Under the pieces are notes generated by a model. It searched no databases, had not been told where the DNA came from, and saw only the letters and a program-made list of their open reading frames with translations. Both the position numbers and the translations under genes were made by a program. From NCBI GenBank assembly GCA_030147455.1, contig JASKZU010000024.1, positions 1-6,112 on the forward strand: 6,112 nt of DNA. Reading direction: 5' to 3'. How positions within the stretch are numbered: the first letter of the stretch is position 1; every line of letters starts with the position of its first letter. Positions 1-5,738 of this stretch are shown piece by piece. This DNA is from Planococcus sp. (in: firmicutes). Its GTDB lineage: Bacteria > Bacillota > Bacilli > Bacillales_A > Planococcaceae.

Positions 1-2402
1 GCATCACGGTTTTGTTTTTTCGCTTCGTACAAGGCCAAATCGGCAAATTTGATCAATTGTTTTTCATCCCTTGCATCGTTCGGGTAGAACGCCATGCCGA
101 TGCCTGCGCCAATTTTAATGGCCTGGCCATTAAAAGTAAAAGGCTTTTGAAAAGAGGCCAGTATCCGGTTTGCGGCATCTTCTGCAGCCGCTGGAGAATC
201 CAGCTCCGGTAAGACAACGCCCATTTCGTCACCGCCAAGACGCGCCGCTGTATCGACCGAACGGACGCTTGCCTGCAGCCGCTGTGCCATTTCGCGGATG
301 ACAGCATCGCCCGCATCGTGCCCGAACGAGTCGTTAATCTGCTTGAATTTGCGGCCATCCAATAGCAGAATGCCCACCATCTTGCCGGATTGCTTAGCTT
401 GTTCGATCGCTTTATACAACCGGTCATCAAATGTGCGCCGGTTCGGAATGCCCGACAAGTGATCATAAAAGGCCATTTTGGCGATTTTGTCCTGCAGCCG
501 CTTCCGTTCGGTGATGTCTCTTGCGATCGTCAGCAATTGAGTAATCTTGCCGTTTTCGAAAATCGGTGTCGGGAACACTTCCATCCAAATATAATGGCCG
601 TTATTATGGAGAAAGCGGACTTCAAGAATGGCCGGTTTTTTTCCTTCCATTAACGAAGTGATGGCTTCCATCAGTCTAAAAGTGTCTTCCGGGTGTACGT
701 TCAATGTAAACGGGCTGCCGATATAAGCGCTATCGGAATATCCAAGAATTTTTTCATTTGAAGGAGAGACATACTCGATCATTCCGGATGGGGTGATCAG
801 CGTGATGACGTCAAACGCATTGTCGGTGATGCGCTTGTATTTTTCCTGGCTTTTCTGCAGTTCTTTTTCGGCCCTTTTCAATTCGGTCACATCTTTATAG
901 ATGATGGTAGCACCGACTATTTCCCGGTCGGCATTGTGGACCGGGGTATAGGAAGACAAGATGTTAAGCAATTTTTTTGTTTTGGTAATGCGGATTGTTT
1001 CATGGGAATTGATCGTTTCTCCTGCCCGAATCCGGCCCAGGATGTCGGACTGGTCAACGGTCATTTTAGGCGGGATGATCGTCGCGGTTTTGTTGATCAT
1101 CTGCTCTTCGGTAAATCCGAATGTGTTTTCAAATGCCGAGTTTACTTTGAGGATATCGCCAGCTGTGTCAATCAGGAAAATGGGATCGATCGAATTTTGC
1201 CAAAATAGCTCAAGCATTTCTTTTGTCTCGACCAAAGCATGCTGGGCGCGGTTTTTTTCGCTGACATCCGTAACGATGCCGTGGATGCCAACCAGCTCTT
1301 CGTTTACGACAATTGGGATATTCATCGCTTCAAGGTCAATCTTGCGGCCGTCCCGATGCCAAAATGATACATTATAGCGCTCGGGCTTGCCGGTTTCGAT
1401 CGCTTTATAAAAGTGATGACGCATTCGTTCTAAATGTTCCGGCACGATCCGCTTTAGAAATCCTCTTCCTTTCATGCTGTCCATCGGAAACCCGGTAATG
1501 TTTTCGCCTTCTGCATTGCCGCTGATCAAATTGCCTTGGATATCGTAGGAGAAGATGCCGTGTGGATGGTTGTCAAACAGCGACTTATAGCGCTGCTCGC
1601 TTTCCTGCAGGAGCTGTTCGGTCTTTTTCTTTTCGGTAATGTCTTTGACCACTGCGTATATGCTCGTGACTTTTCCTTCGACGATGACTGGGATGGTATT
1701 CACCTGGAAAAGCAGCGTGCGGCCATCAGAGAAAATGGCCGTCTCAAATTCTTTTGGTTCGCCGCGCAATGTTTTGCGAAAATGAACCAGCGTATCCGCC
1801 AGATATTCTTTTGAAATCAGCGGGACAAACGATTTTCCGACAAGTTCGCGTTCACGCCAGCCGGTAATTTTTGTGACCATTCGGTTGCTGCTGAGAAACA
1901 TGCCCTTGAGATCTAATTCAAATACAGCATCTCCATTATTTTCAACAAGCGAGTTCAACCTTTTACGGTCTTTCTCAAGCGCTTTTTTCGTTTTCTGGAG
2001 AATTTGTTCTTTTTGCGCTTTTTCGGTTACATCCCGGACCATGGCCAAAATATATTTGCACTGGCCATCTTCTGTGACGATTGGATTCAATACGGTATCA
2101 CCGAGCAAATCGCCTTTTTTTGCTGGAATCCACTGGGTAAATTCAATCGACTTTTGTGAGGATTGAACATTTTGGTATTGGCGGATCAACACTTTCGCTT
2201 GTGTACGTGGTAAGATATCCTCGATTCGGCTGCCGACGATTTGCTCGTCGATTTCCAATGTATTTAAGGCAGAAGGGTTGACGTAAATATAACGGAATGT
2301 GTCTTCGTCTTTTTCCATCAAAAAAACCAGGTCGTTGATCAAGTCAAACAGAGGCGTGGAGGCTAAAATATCTTGTCCTATTTTCTCCGAGAAATATCGC
2401 AT
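1..2402 (-). CDS. Multi-PAS diguanylate cyclase (5x PAS + GGDEF), C-terminus cut by window edge
   Basis: This is a continuous reading frame of 800 codons running off the left edge. Five PAS sensor domains follow one another at about residues 15-127, 145-257, 270-382, 390-507 and 520-632. Each ends in the usual D-(V/I)-(T/S)-E boundary (DVTEK, DITEK, DVSEK, DVTEL, DITER) and is joined to the next by a charged helical linker. The GGDEF domain starts with LSGIPNRR (649-656) and continues with FKQIND, GHDAGD, an intact RSVD product-inhibition site (714-717) and GGDEM (723-727). It reaches the final ALYEAKKQNRD at the edge, so only the domain end or a following EAL domain could be missing. By family it makes c-di-GMP from two GTP. 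The fifth motif residue is Met rather than Phe/Tyr, and the usual DxD reads DGR, so activity is uncertain. I see no signal peptide or membrane segment, so it is probably cytosolic. The start ATG is preceded by AGAGGAG with 10 bases between. Confidence 0.93.
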   Translation of the reverse strand, partial: MRYFSEKIGQDILASTPLFDLINDLVFLMEKDEDTFRYIYVNPSALNTLEIDEQIVGSRIEDILPRTQAKVLIRQYQNVQSSQKSIEFTQWIPAKKGDLLGDTVLNPIVTEDGQCKYILAMVRDVTEKAQKEQILQKTKKALEKDRKRLNSLVENNGDAVFELDLKGMFLSSNRMVTKITGWRERELVGKSFVPLISKEYLADTLVHFRKTLRGEPKEFETAIFSDGRTLLFQVNTIPVIVEGKVTSIYAVVKDITEKKKTEQLLQESEQRYKSLFDNHPHGIFSYDIQGNLISGNAEGENITGFPMDSMKGRGFLKRIVPEHLERMRHHFYKAIETGKPERYNVSFWHRDGRKIDLEAMNIPIVVNEELVGIHGIVTDVSEKNRAQHALVETKEMLELFWQNSIDPIFLIDTAGDILKVNSAFENTFGFTEEQMINKTATIIPPKMTVDQSDILGRIRAGETINSHETIRITKTKKLLNILSSYTPVHNADREIVGATIIYKDVTELKRAEKELQKSQEKYKRITDNAFDVITLITPSGMIEYVSPSNEKILGYSDSAYIGSPFTLNVHPEDTFRLMEAITSLMEGKKPAILEVRFLHNNGHYIWMEVFPTPIFENGKITQLLTIARDITERKRLQDKIAKMAFYDHLSGIPNRRTFDDRLYKAIEQAKQSGKMVGILLLDGRKFKQINDSFGHDAGDAVIREMAQRLQASVRSVDTAARLGGDEMGVVLPELDSPAAAEDAANRILASFQKPFTFNGQAIKIGAGIGMAFYPNDARDEKQLIKFADLALYEAKKQNRD

Positions 2403-2442
2403 TCTGGACCATCTCCTCTTGTTAGTTGAATGATCGCTGCTT

Positions 2443-2467
2443 TTAGCCGGCTAATCACTTGATTATA
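2443..2467 (-). promoter_or_regulatory. Putative promoter -10 with a palindrome at the expected start site of the PAS-GGDEF gene
   Basis: On the minus strand a perfect TATAAT lies at 2467-2462. Just downstream, where transcription would begin, is the perfect 12-base palindrome TTAGCCGGCTAA (2443-2454). The -35 is poor (TCTAAC with a 16-base spacer, or ATCTAA with 17), so the promoter may be weak or activator-dependent. The palindrome could be an operator or a small hairpin at the RNA 5' end. The leader to the ATG would be about 53 bases. Both assignments are inferred from pattern only. Confidence 0.4.
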
Positions 2468-2551
2468 TAAAAAATACTTGTTGGTTAGATTCGGGGCGGG
2501 TCGAGGTCTTATGGGTGTCGTTGAAAAATAAATAGACAATAACAACAGCTT

Positions 2552-2580
2552 TTGGTACATTCTAACAAATTAGATGTAAT
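2552..2580 (+). promoter_or_regulatory. Sigma-A-type promoter of the signal peptidase gene
   Basis: TTGGTA (2552-2557) and TGTAAT (2575-2580) are separated by exactly 17 bases and match the sigma-A consensus at 4 of 6 and 5 of 6 positions. The start would be near 2587, giving a leader of about 47 bases. An imperfect dyad, AATAGT (2579-2584) with ACTATT (2593-2598), covers the end of the -10 and the start point and could be an operator, but its arms are only 6 bases. Confidence 0.5.
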
Positions 2581-2633
2581 AGTTAAACCGTTACTATTGT
2601 TTTGTCATCAGTCCCTAGTAAAGGAGAAAAATC

Positions 2634-3200
2634 ATGAACAGTGCCAAAAAAGAACCGAACGAAATGTGGGAATGGGGAAAGGCGTTAATCATTGCTTTTG
2701 CATCTGTCTTGATTATACGGATGTTCCTGTTTGCGCCTATCGTGGTAGACGGCGAATCAATGATGCCGACGCTTGAAGACGGGGATCGCATGGTGGTTAA
2801 CAAAATTGATTATGCAATCAGCCAACCTGAACGATTTGATGTGGTTGTGTTTCATGCGACAGAAGAAAAAGATTATATCAAACGGATCATCGGCATTCCC
2901 GGAGACCAACTGGCTTATGAGGATGACCAGCTTTATATTAATGGAGTCGCGCAAGAAGAACCTTATCTGGATGGCTTCAAGCAGCAAATTCCATTTAGCG
3001 GTTTTCCTTTTACAGAAGATTTCACACTCGAACAAGTAACTCGAATGGATGTCATTCCAGAAGGGCATGTATTTGTCCTCGGCGACAATCGCAGAGATAG
3101 TACAGACAGCCGGCTGATCGGCTTAGTGCCGATAGAAAACATAACCGGCAGTACACAAGCCGTATTTTGGCCATTCAATGAGATGCGCATTATCAAATAA
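2634..3200 (+). CDS. lepB: Type I signal peptidase (SipS/LepB family)
   Basis: This membrane serine protease removes signal peptides from secreted preproteins on the outer face of the cytoplasmic membrane. The 188 residues match the length of Bacillus Sip enzymes. One N-terminal membrane segment (about 16-36) follows a short charged cytosolic tail. The substrate-binding and catalytic boxes are all visible: GESMMPTL with nucleophile Ser42, YIKRIIGIPGD with general base Lys83, and LGDNRRDSTDSR (149-160) with the conserved Asp158 and Arg160. The active site is therefore Ser/Lys and complete. AAAGGAG (2620-2626) lies 7 bases before the ATG. The gene stands alone with its own upstream promoter, and transcription should end at the hairpin at 3246-3274. 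Bacilli often carry several sip paralogues, so which one this is (sipS, sipT and so on) cannot be decided from the sequence. Confidence 0.97.
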   Translation: MNSAKKEPNEMWEWGKALIIAFASVLIIRMFLFAPIVVDGESMMPTLEDGDRMVVNKIDYAISQPERFDVVVFHATEEKDYIKRIIGIPGDQLAYEDDQLYINGVAQEEPYLDGFKQQIPFSGFPFTEDFTLEQVTRMDVIPEGHVFVLGDNRRDSTDSRLIGLVPIENITGSTQAVFWPFNEMRIIK

Positions 3201-3220
3201 CAAAACCCGAAGTTTCAAAA

Positions 3221-3245
3221 GCAGGAGGATTACCTTATGCCATAG
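3221..3245 (+). other. Strong ribosome site followed by a two-codon ORF (Met-Pro-stop)
   Basis: AGGAGGA (3223-3229) sits 7 bases before ATG CCA TAG (3237-3245). This lies 36 bases after the signal peptidase stop, and the terminator stem begins at the next base. The spacing is that of a genuine start site, but only two codons follow. It may be the remnant of a deleted downstream gene, a regulatory minimal ORF, or chance. Confidence 0.35.
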
Positions 3246-3274
3246 AAAAAGGCAGCCGCATCGGCTGCCTTTTT
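3246..3274. terminator. Bidirectional intrinsic terminator between convergent genes
   Basis: A perfect stem pairs GGCAGCCG (3251-3258) with CGGCTGCC (3262-3269) around the three-base loop CAT. It is flanked by AAAAA (3246-3250) and TTTTT (3270-3274), so a T-tract follows the stem on either strand. It ends the signal peptidase transcript on the plus strand and, 4 bases after the TAA, the DUF948 transcript on the minus strand. Confidence 0.93.
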
Positions 3275-3278
3275 GTGC

Positions 3279-3764
3279 TTAGTACGTTTCTTTAATTTGC
3301 GGTGCCGGAGCCGGCTCCGGATTATAATGCGTGTTTCCGGAATTTCCGGATTTCTTTTTGTCGATAAAGCTGAGCACGCCAACGGCCGTATTGCTCCATT
3401 GGTGCACTTGCGCTGCATTTTGAGGGTCCTGGTCGACTTTATGCGAAATTTCTCCCGTGATATTACGGACCACTGCATTCAAGTCGATTACAGAATTGAC
3501 CGTTCCTTTTGCTCCGTCGACGAAGACAGCTACTTTTTCTGATTTTTGCTGGATGTCTTCTGAAAGTTCAGCTGCCGTATGTTGAAGGTGAGTTGTTTCA
3601 AGCATAAGGTTGTCCATACGGGACTTTAAATTGTCCGCTGAACCTTTCATTTTCTTGACCGGCTCTTTAGCCCCTTTGATGAGCATGAAAACCCCGATAC
3701 CAGTGATGATCAATCCTAAAACGATAATTCCAATTGCTATGTAGAGCAAAATGATCGGATCCAT
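3279..3764 (-). CDS. DUF948-domain membrane protein, YtxG-like general stress protein
   Basis: This is a 161-residue protein of unknown biochemical function. An N-terminal hydrophobic segment (about 4-29) would anchor it in the membrane. A long charged helical region (about 31-100) follows, with the pattern typical of DUF948 proteins (LKSRMDNL, TAAELSEDIQQKSEK). The tail ends in a proline-rich stretch, NPEPAPAPQ (148-156). The closest known relative by architecture is B. subtilis YtxG, whose gene belongs to the sigma-B general stress regulon. The promoter upstream here fits that regulation. The start ATG has AAGGAGGA (3778-3771) 6 bases upstream. In Bacillus the relative is followed by ytxH-type genes, but here the gene is followed at once by a terminator, so it is monocistronic at its 3' end. 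The DUF948 call rests on topology and sequence style, so the family is fairly sure and the function is not known. Confidence 0.85.
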   Translation of the reverse strand: MDPIILLYIAIGIIVLGLIITGIGVFMLIKGAKEPVKKMKGSADNLKSRMDNLMLETTHLQHTAAELSEDIQQKSEKVAVFVDGAKGTVNSVIDLNAVVRNITGEISHKVDQDPQNAAQVHQWSNTAVGVLSFIDKKKSGNSGNTHYNPEPAPAPQIKETY

Positions 3765-3805
3765 GTGGTTTCCTCCTTAGATAATTTGGTTGTATTGACT
3801 ATGCT

Positions 3806-3833
3806 ATACCCCAAATCTTCCATGTTTTAACCT
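3806..3833 (-). promoter_or_regulatory. Sigma-B (general stress) promoter of the DUF948 gene
   Basis: Reading the minus strand, AGGTTAAA (3833-3826) is followed after exactly 14 bases by GGGTAT (3811-3806). The Bacillus sigma-B consensus is about rGGwTTrA-N14-GGGTAT, so 7 of 8 positions match in the -35 and 6 of 6 in the -10. The start would be near 3799, about 35 bases before the ATG. The promoter lies wholly between the DUF948 gene and the oxidoreductase gene upstream on the same strand, and I see no clear terminator between them, so read-through is also possible. Confidence 0.75.
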
Positions 3834-3857
3834 TCAATGCGTAAAACAAGCGAGCAT

Positions 3858-4949
3858 TTATCCGCCCAAACGTTTGAACTGATTCATAAATTTCAAGTCA
3901 ATCGATTTTTTTAGTTTCCAAAAAAGCGTTCCATGGAAAGACATGCTGCCGTAGGTAAAAAAAGCTTGACCTTCACCTGTGGAAAGGATTGATACGAAAC
4001 GGGTTTTCGGATAGAATGCTTTTTTCTTTTTTCCAAGCAAGCTGCTGCACATGTTGTTCCATAGAATCGGCGCTTGACGTACAGCATAGACGCCGTTTTT
4101 TGCAAGAGATGGATAACAGCTTATGGTTATGCAATCGCCTGCACCAAAAATTTCAGGAAATTCTTCGCTTTGAAGAAATTTGTTGACTGATAAATAACCG
4201 TCATTGTCTGTAGCAAGACCGGAGCGTTTAAAAAGTTCCGGGCTTTTTGGCCCGGTCACCCACAATATGAGGGATTTGGGGTAGTGGGTGCCTTCGTTTG
4301 TCGTGACATCGTTTTCGCTGACGCCGTAAATCGATGTGCCAGTGAAAAAAGACAAGTCCTTGCTTCGGGCAATGGCTTCGATTTTACGGGAAGCACAAGA
4401 GCCCTGGCCAATAAGCAACGAAGAAGAACTGAACAAAACCGTATTCAAAGGCAAACCGCGGCGCTTTCGCCATGCCTGGATTGATAATGCCAGTTCTACA
4501 CCCGAAGCGCCTCCACCAACGACTACCGGATATTTAGAAGCGCGTGCGGCCAACAGCAGTTCCGGAAATTTATAATTCGGCTTTACGAAGGAAACATGTT
4601 CTTTAGCAAATTCAGGAATTTCAACGCCGGAACCAATATTGAACGACACGAGGTCGTATCCATAAGCGTTCCCACTCGCCCCCGTCAATGTTCGCGACAG
4701 AGCATCTATGCCTGTAATCGCATCCTCTATAAATACGGCCCCGGCATGCCGGGCGAATCCTGATAAATCGACGCGGATGTCATCGAGTTGGTAAGTGCCT
4801 TCTGCAAAGCCGGAAAACATGCCTGAGTAATACTGGAAAACAGAGGGCGAAATTAGAACGAGCCGTGCATTTTCTATTGGATTCTGCGCCCATTGTTTGA
4901 TGCAGTGGAGATGGGCATGGCCGCCTCCAACCAAAACGATCGTCTTCAT
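3858..4949 (-). CDS. FAD-dependent pyridine-nucleotide oxidoreductase, SelD-N-terminal-like family (TIGR03169 type)
   Basis: This 363-residue two-dinucleotide-fold flavoprotein probably transfers electrons from NAD(P)H to an unknown acceptor. The FAD-binding start is IVLVGGGHAH (residues 4-13). YYSGM (40-44) and VSFNIGS (101-107) follow, the NAD(P)H-binding loop is VVVGGGASG (142-150), and the second FAD contact is IFGAGDC (267-273). The GGGHAH and YSGM signatures and the basic C-terminal LKKSIDLKFMNQF are characteristic of the family that forms the N-terminal half of some selenophosphate synthetases (SelD). Here it stands alone with no SelD domain. There is no CxxC or CxxxxC pair, so it is not a disulfide reductase. 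It is also distantly like type II NADH dehydrogenases. I chose ATG 4949 over the in-frame GTG 4958 because that GTG lies inside the ribosome site. The upstream CDP-alcohol transferase stops 15 bases earlier, so the two genes form an operon. Confidence 0.87.
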   Translation of the reverse strand: MKTIVLVGGGHAHLHCIKQWAQNPIENARLVLISPSVFQYYSGMFSGFAEGTYQLDDIRVDLSGFARHAGAVFIEDAITGIDALSRTLTGASGNAYGYDLVSFNIGSGVEIPEFAKEHVSFVKPNYKFPELLLAARASKYPVVVGGGASGVELALSIQAWRKRRGLPLNTVLFSSSSLLIGQGSCASRKIEAIARSKDLSFFTGTSIYGVSENDVTTNEGTHYPKSLILWVTGPKSPELFKRSGLATDNDGYLSVNKFLQSEEFPEIFGAGDCITISCYPSLAKNGVYAVRQAPILWNNMCSSLLGKKKKAFYPKTRFVSILSTGEGQAFFTYGSMSFHGTLFWKLKKSIDLKFMNQFKRLGG

Positions 4950-4954
4950 CGGGT

Positions 4955-4962
4955 TCACCCCT
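4955..4962 (-). promoter_or_regulatory. Ribosome site that fixes the oxidoreductase start at ATG 4949
   Basis: The minus strand reads AGGGGTGA, then 5 bases, then ATG (4949-4947). This fits the anti-Shine-Dalgarno AGGAGGTGA with a small gap. The alternative in-frame GTG (4958-4956) is part of this site and has only a weak purine run before it. The upstream gene's TAG (4967-4965) lies 2 bases before the site, a layout that favours translational coupling. Confidence 0.6.
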
Positions 4963-4964
4963 AT

Positions 4965-5546
4965 CTACTTTAAAATCCGTCGTGCTTCGGTTATGCGCTG
5001 CGAAATGGTGATCAGCTGAGCTGCCAGAAATACCATCGTGATAGCGGTCAGATACGCCGGAAAAGCCATCATCAGCGTAAACAGCACAAATCCTTCCGTG
5101 CGTTCTGCAAGGCCAGCCTGGTAATAAAACGACTTTGTTCCTTGTTTTTCAGAGACCGCCCCGACCGTCAAGAACACGGTCATTGCGACGATGATGGAGA
5201 CGCTGAGCAGCAATAAAGCCCACATCGCTTCCGGAAAGCGGAACGCAAGGCCGAGGATGACGCTGATTTCCACCAGCCGGTCGAACGTGATATCGAGCAG
5301 CGTGCCCCAGGCAGACGGTTTGGTTTTCCTTGCCATTGTGCCATCCACTACGTCGAGAAAACCTGACAGCCATAAAGCAGCAATTGCCAGGAGCGGCTGG
5401 CCCAAGTAAATAAAAACACCTGAGGATATGCCGATGATAAAAGCGATTTTCGTTACCGCATTCGCTGTCAACCCTTTTTTCAATAGCAGACCCGCCGTTT
5501 TTTCGATCAACGGCTGAACATGTTTTCGTGCATGTGTATCGAGCAT
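4965..5546 (-). CDS. CDP-alcohol phosphatidyltransferase family membrane protein
   Basis: This integral membrane enzyme of 193 residues should transfer a phosphatidyl group from a CDP-activated lipid to a small alcohol, releasing CMP. The metal- and CDP-binding signature is clear: D65-x2-D68-G69-x2-A72-R73, then G81-x3-D85-x3-D89. The stretch between Arg73 and Gly81 has 7 residues where the usual motif has 8 or 9. About six hydrophobic segments span the protein (near 28-47, 50-66, 90-103, 106-130, 151-166 and 168-182). GLAERTEGF (145-153) resembles a conserved loop of related transferases. The acceptor alcohol (glycerol phosphate, inositol, serine or other) cannot be read from the sequence. 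The start ATG is chosen over in-frame GTG 5555, which lies within the ribosome site. It is the first gene of an operon with the FAD oxidoreductase, which begins 15 bases after its stop. Confidence 0.9.
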   Translation of the reverse strand: MLDTHARKHVQPLIEKTAGLLLKKGLTANAVTKIAFIIGISSGVFIYLGQPLLAIAALWLSGFLDVVDGTMARKTKPSAWGTLLDITFDRLVEISVILGLAFRFPEAMWALLLLSVSIIVAMTVFLTVGAVSEKQGTKSFYYQAGLAERTEGFVLFTLMMAFPAYLTAITMVFLAAQLITISQRITEARRILK

Positions 5547-5551
5547 TGGAT

Positions 5552-5560
5552 TCACCTTTT
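5552..5560 (-). promoter_or_regulatory. Ribosome site that fixes the CDP-alcohol transferase start at ATG 5546
   Basis: The minus strand reads AAAAGGTGA, then 5 bases, then ATG (5546-5544). The in-frame GTG at 5555-5553 is part of this site. The layout GGTGAATCCAATG is nearly the same as GGTGAACCCGATG of the next gene in the operon. Confidence 0.65.
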
Positions 5561-5586
5561 CATCTTCAAGATAGTATCAGTATAAT
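5557..5586 (+). promoter_or_regulatory. Putative sigma-A promoter of the divergent disulfide oxidoreductase
   Basis: A perfect -10 TATAAT lies at 5581-5586. The best -35 is TTTTCA (5557-5562), 4 of 6 with an 18-base spacer, and it overlaps the ribosome site of the divergent gene. Transcription would start near 5593 and give a leader of about 145 bases. On the minus strand the same AT-rich stretch contains TATTAT and TATACT, candidate -10 boxes for the CDP-alcohol transferase operon, but with no recognisable -35. Confidence 0.42.
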
Positions 5587-5626
5587 ATATGTTTCCGTTC
5601 GCCACCCGAATTCCTGCTTGATGGGT

Positions 5627-5680
5627 AAAAGGAGCATATTGCCAAAATTTCCTTGGCTTCTCAAGGGGTATTGGGCGTAA
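5627..5680 (+). other. Leader segment with ribosome site, 13-codon ORF and two exclusive hairpins
   Basis: AAAAGGAG (5627-5634) is followed by TTG (5639-5641), opening a frame that would read MPKFPWLLKGYWA and stop at TAA (5678-5680). Within it, GCCAA (5641-5645) can pair with TTGGC (5653-5657), while CCTTG (5651-5655) can pair with CAAGG (5662-5666). The two stems share bases and cannot form together. A T-rich tract (5682-5697) follows. This could be a leader-peptide attenuator of the downstream oxidoreductase gene. The stems are only 5 bases long and the TTG spacing is short (4 bases), so chance is a serious alternative. Confidence 0.25.
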
Positions 5681-5720
5681 CTCTTTTTGCTTTTTGATAA
5701 GATGGAACTAATTCAGCAGA

Positions 5721-5728
5721 AGAGAGGA
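5721..5728 (+). promoter_or_regulatory. Ribosome site favouring ATG 5739
   Basis: AGAGAGGA ends 10 bases before ATG 5739 but only 1 base before the in-frame ATG at 5730, which is too close for initiation. The protein therefore most likely begins MSKAYD. Confidence 0.55.
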
Positions 5729-5738
5729 TATGGTAAAG

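Noticed and set aside
53..466. 137-codon minus-strand ORF overlapping the GGDEF region
   Set aside because: It lies on the same strand in another frame of the PAS-GGDEF gene. The true frame carries all the GGDEF motifs, and this one has no recognisable domain.
961..1377. 138-codon plus-strand ORF
   Set aside because: It is antisense to PAS domains 3 and 4, with no ribosome site and no domain pattern.
1..2402. Repeated PAS boundaries as a DNA repeat array
   Set aside because: The similarity is at protein level (D-V/I-T/S-E ends of PAS domains), and the DNA of the five copies is diverged.
2378..2560. 60-codon minus-strand ORF across the lepB/PAS-GGDEF intergenic region
   Set aside because: It overlaps both promoters, lacks a convincing ribosome site, and its composition looks non-coding.
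2757..3068. 103-codon minus-strand ORF inside lepB
   Set aside because: It is an antisense shadow of the catalytic region of the signal peptidase.
3273..3542. 89-codon plus-strand ORF
   Set aside because: It begins in the terminator and is antisense to the DUF948 gene, which has a strong ribosome site and promoter.
3841..3857. Terminator after the FAD oxidoreductase gene
   Set aside because: Only a short ATGC/GCAT pairing is visible, with no strong stem and T-tract, so no terminator is called.
5665..5671. GGGGTAT as a second sigma-B -10 on the plus strand
   Set aside because: The sequence 14 bases upstream (AAAATTTC) does not resemble the sigma-B -35, unlike the site at 3806-3833.
5730..5732. 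Upstream in-frame ATG of the disulfide oxidoreductase
   Set aside because: It sits only 1 base after the ribosome site. ATG 5739 has workable spacing and gives the usual short lead into the FAD fold.
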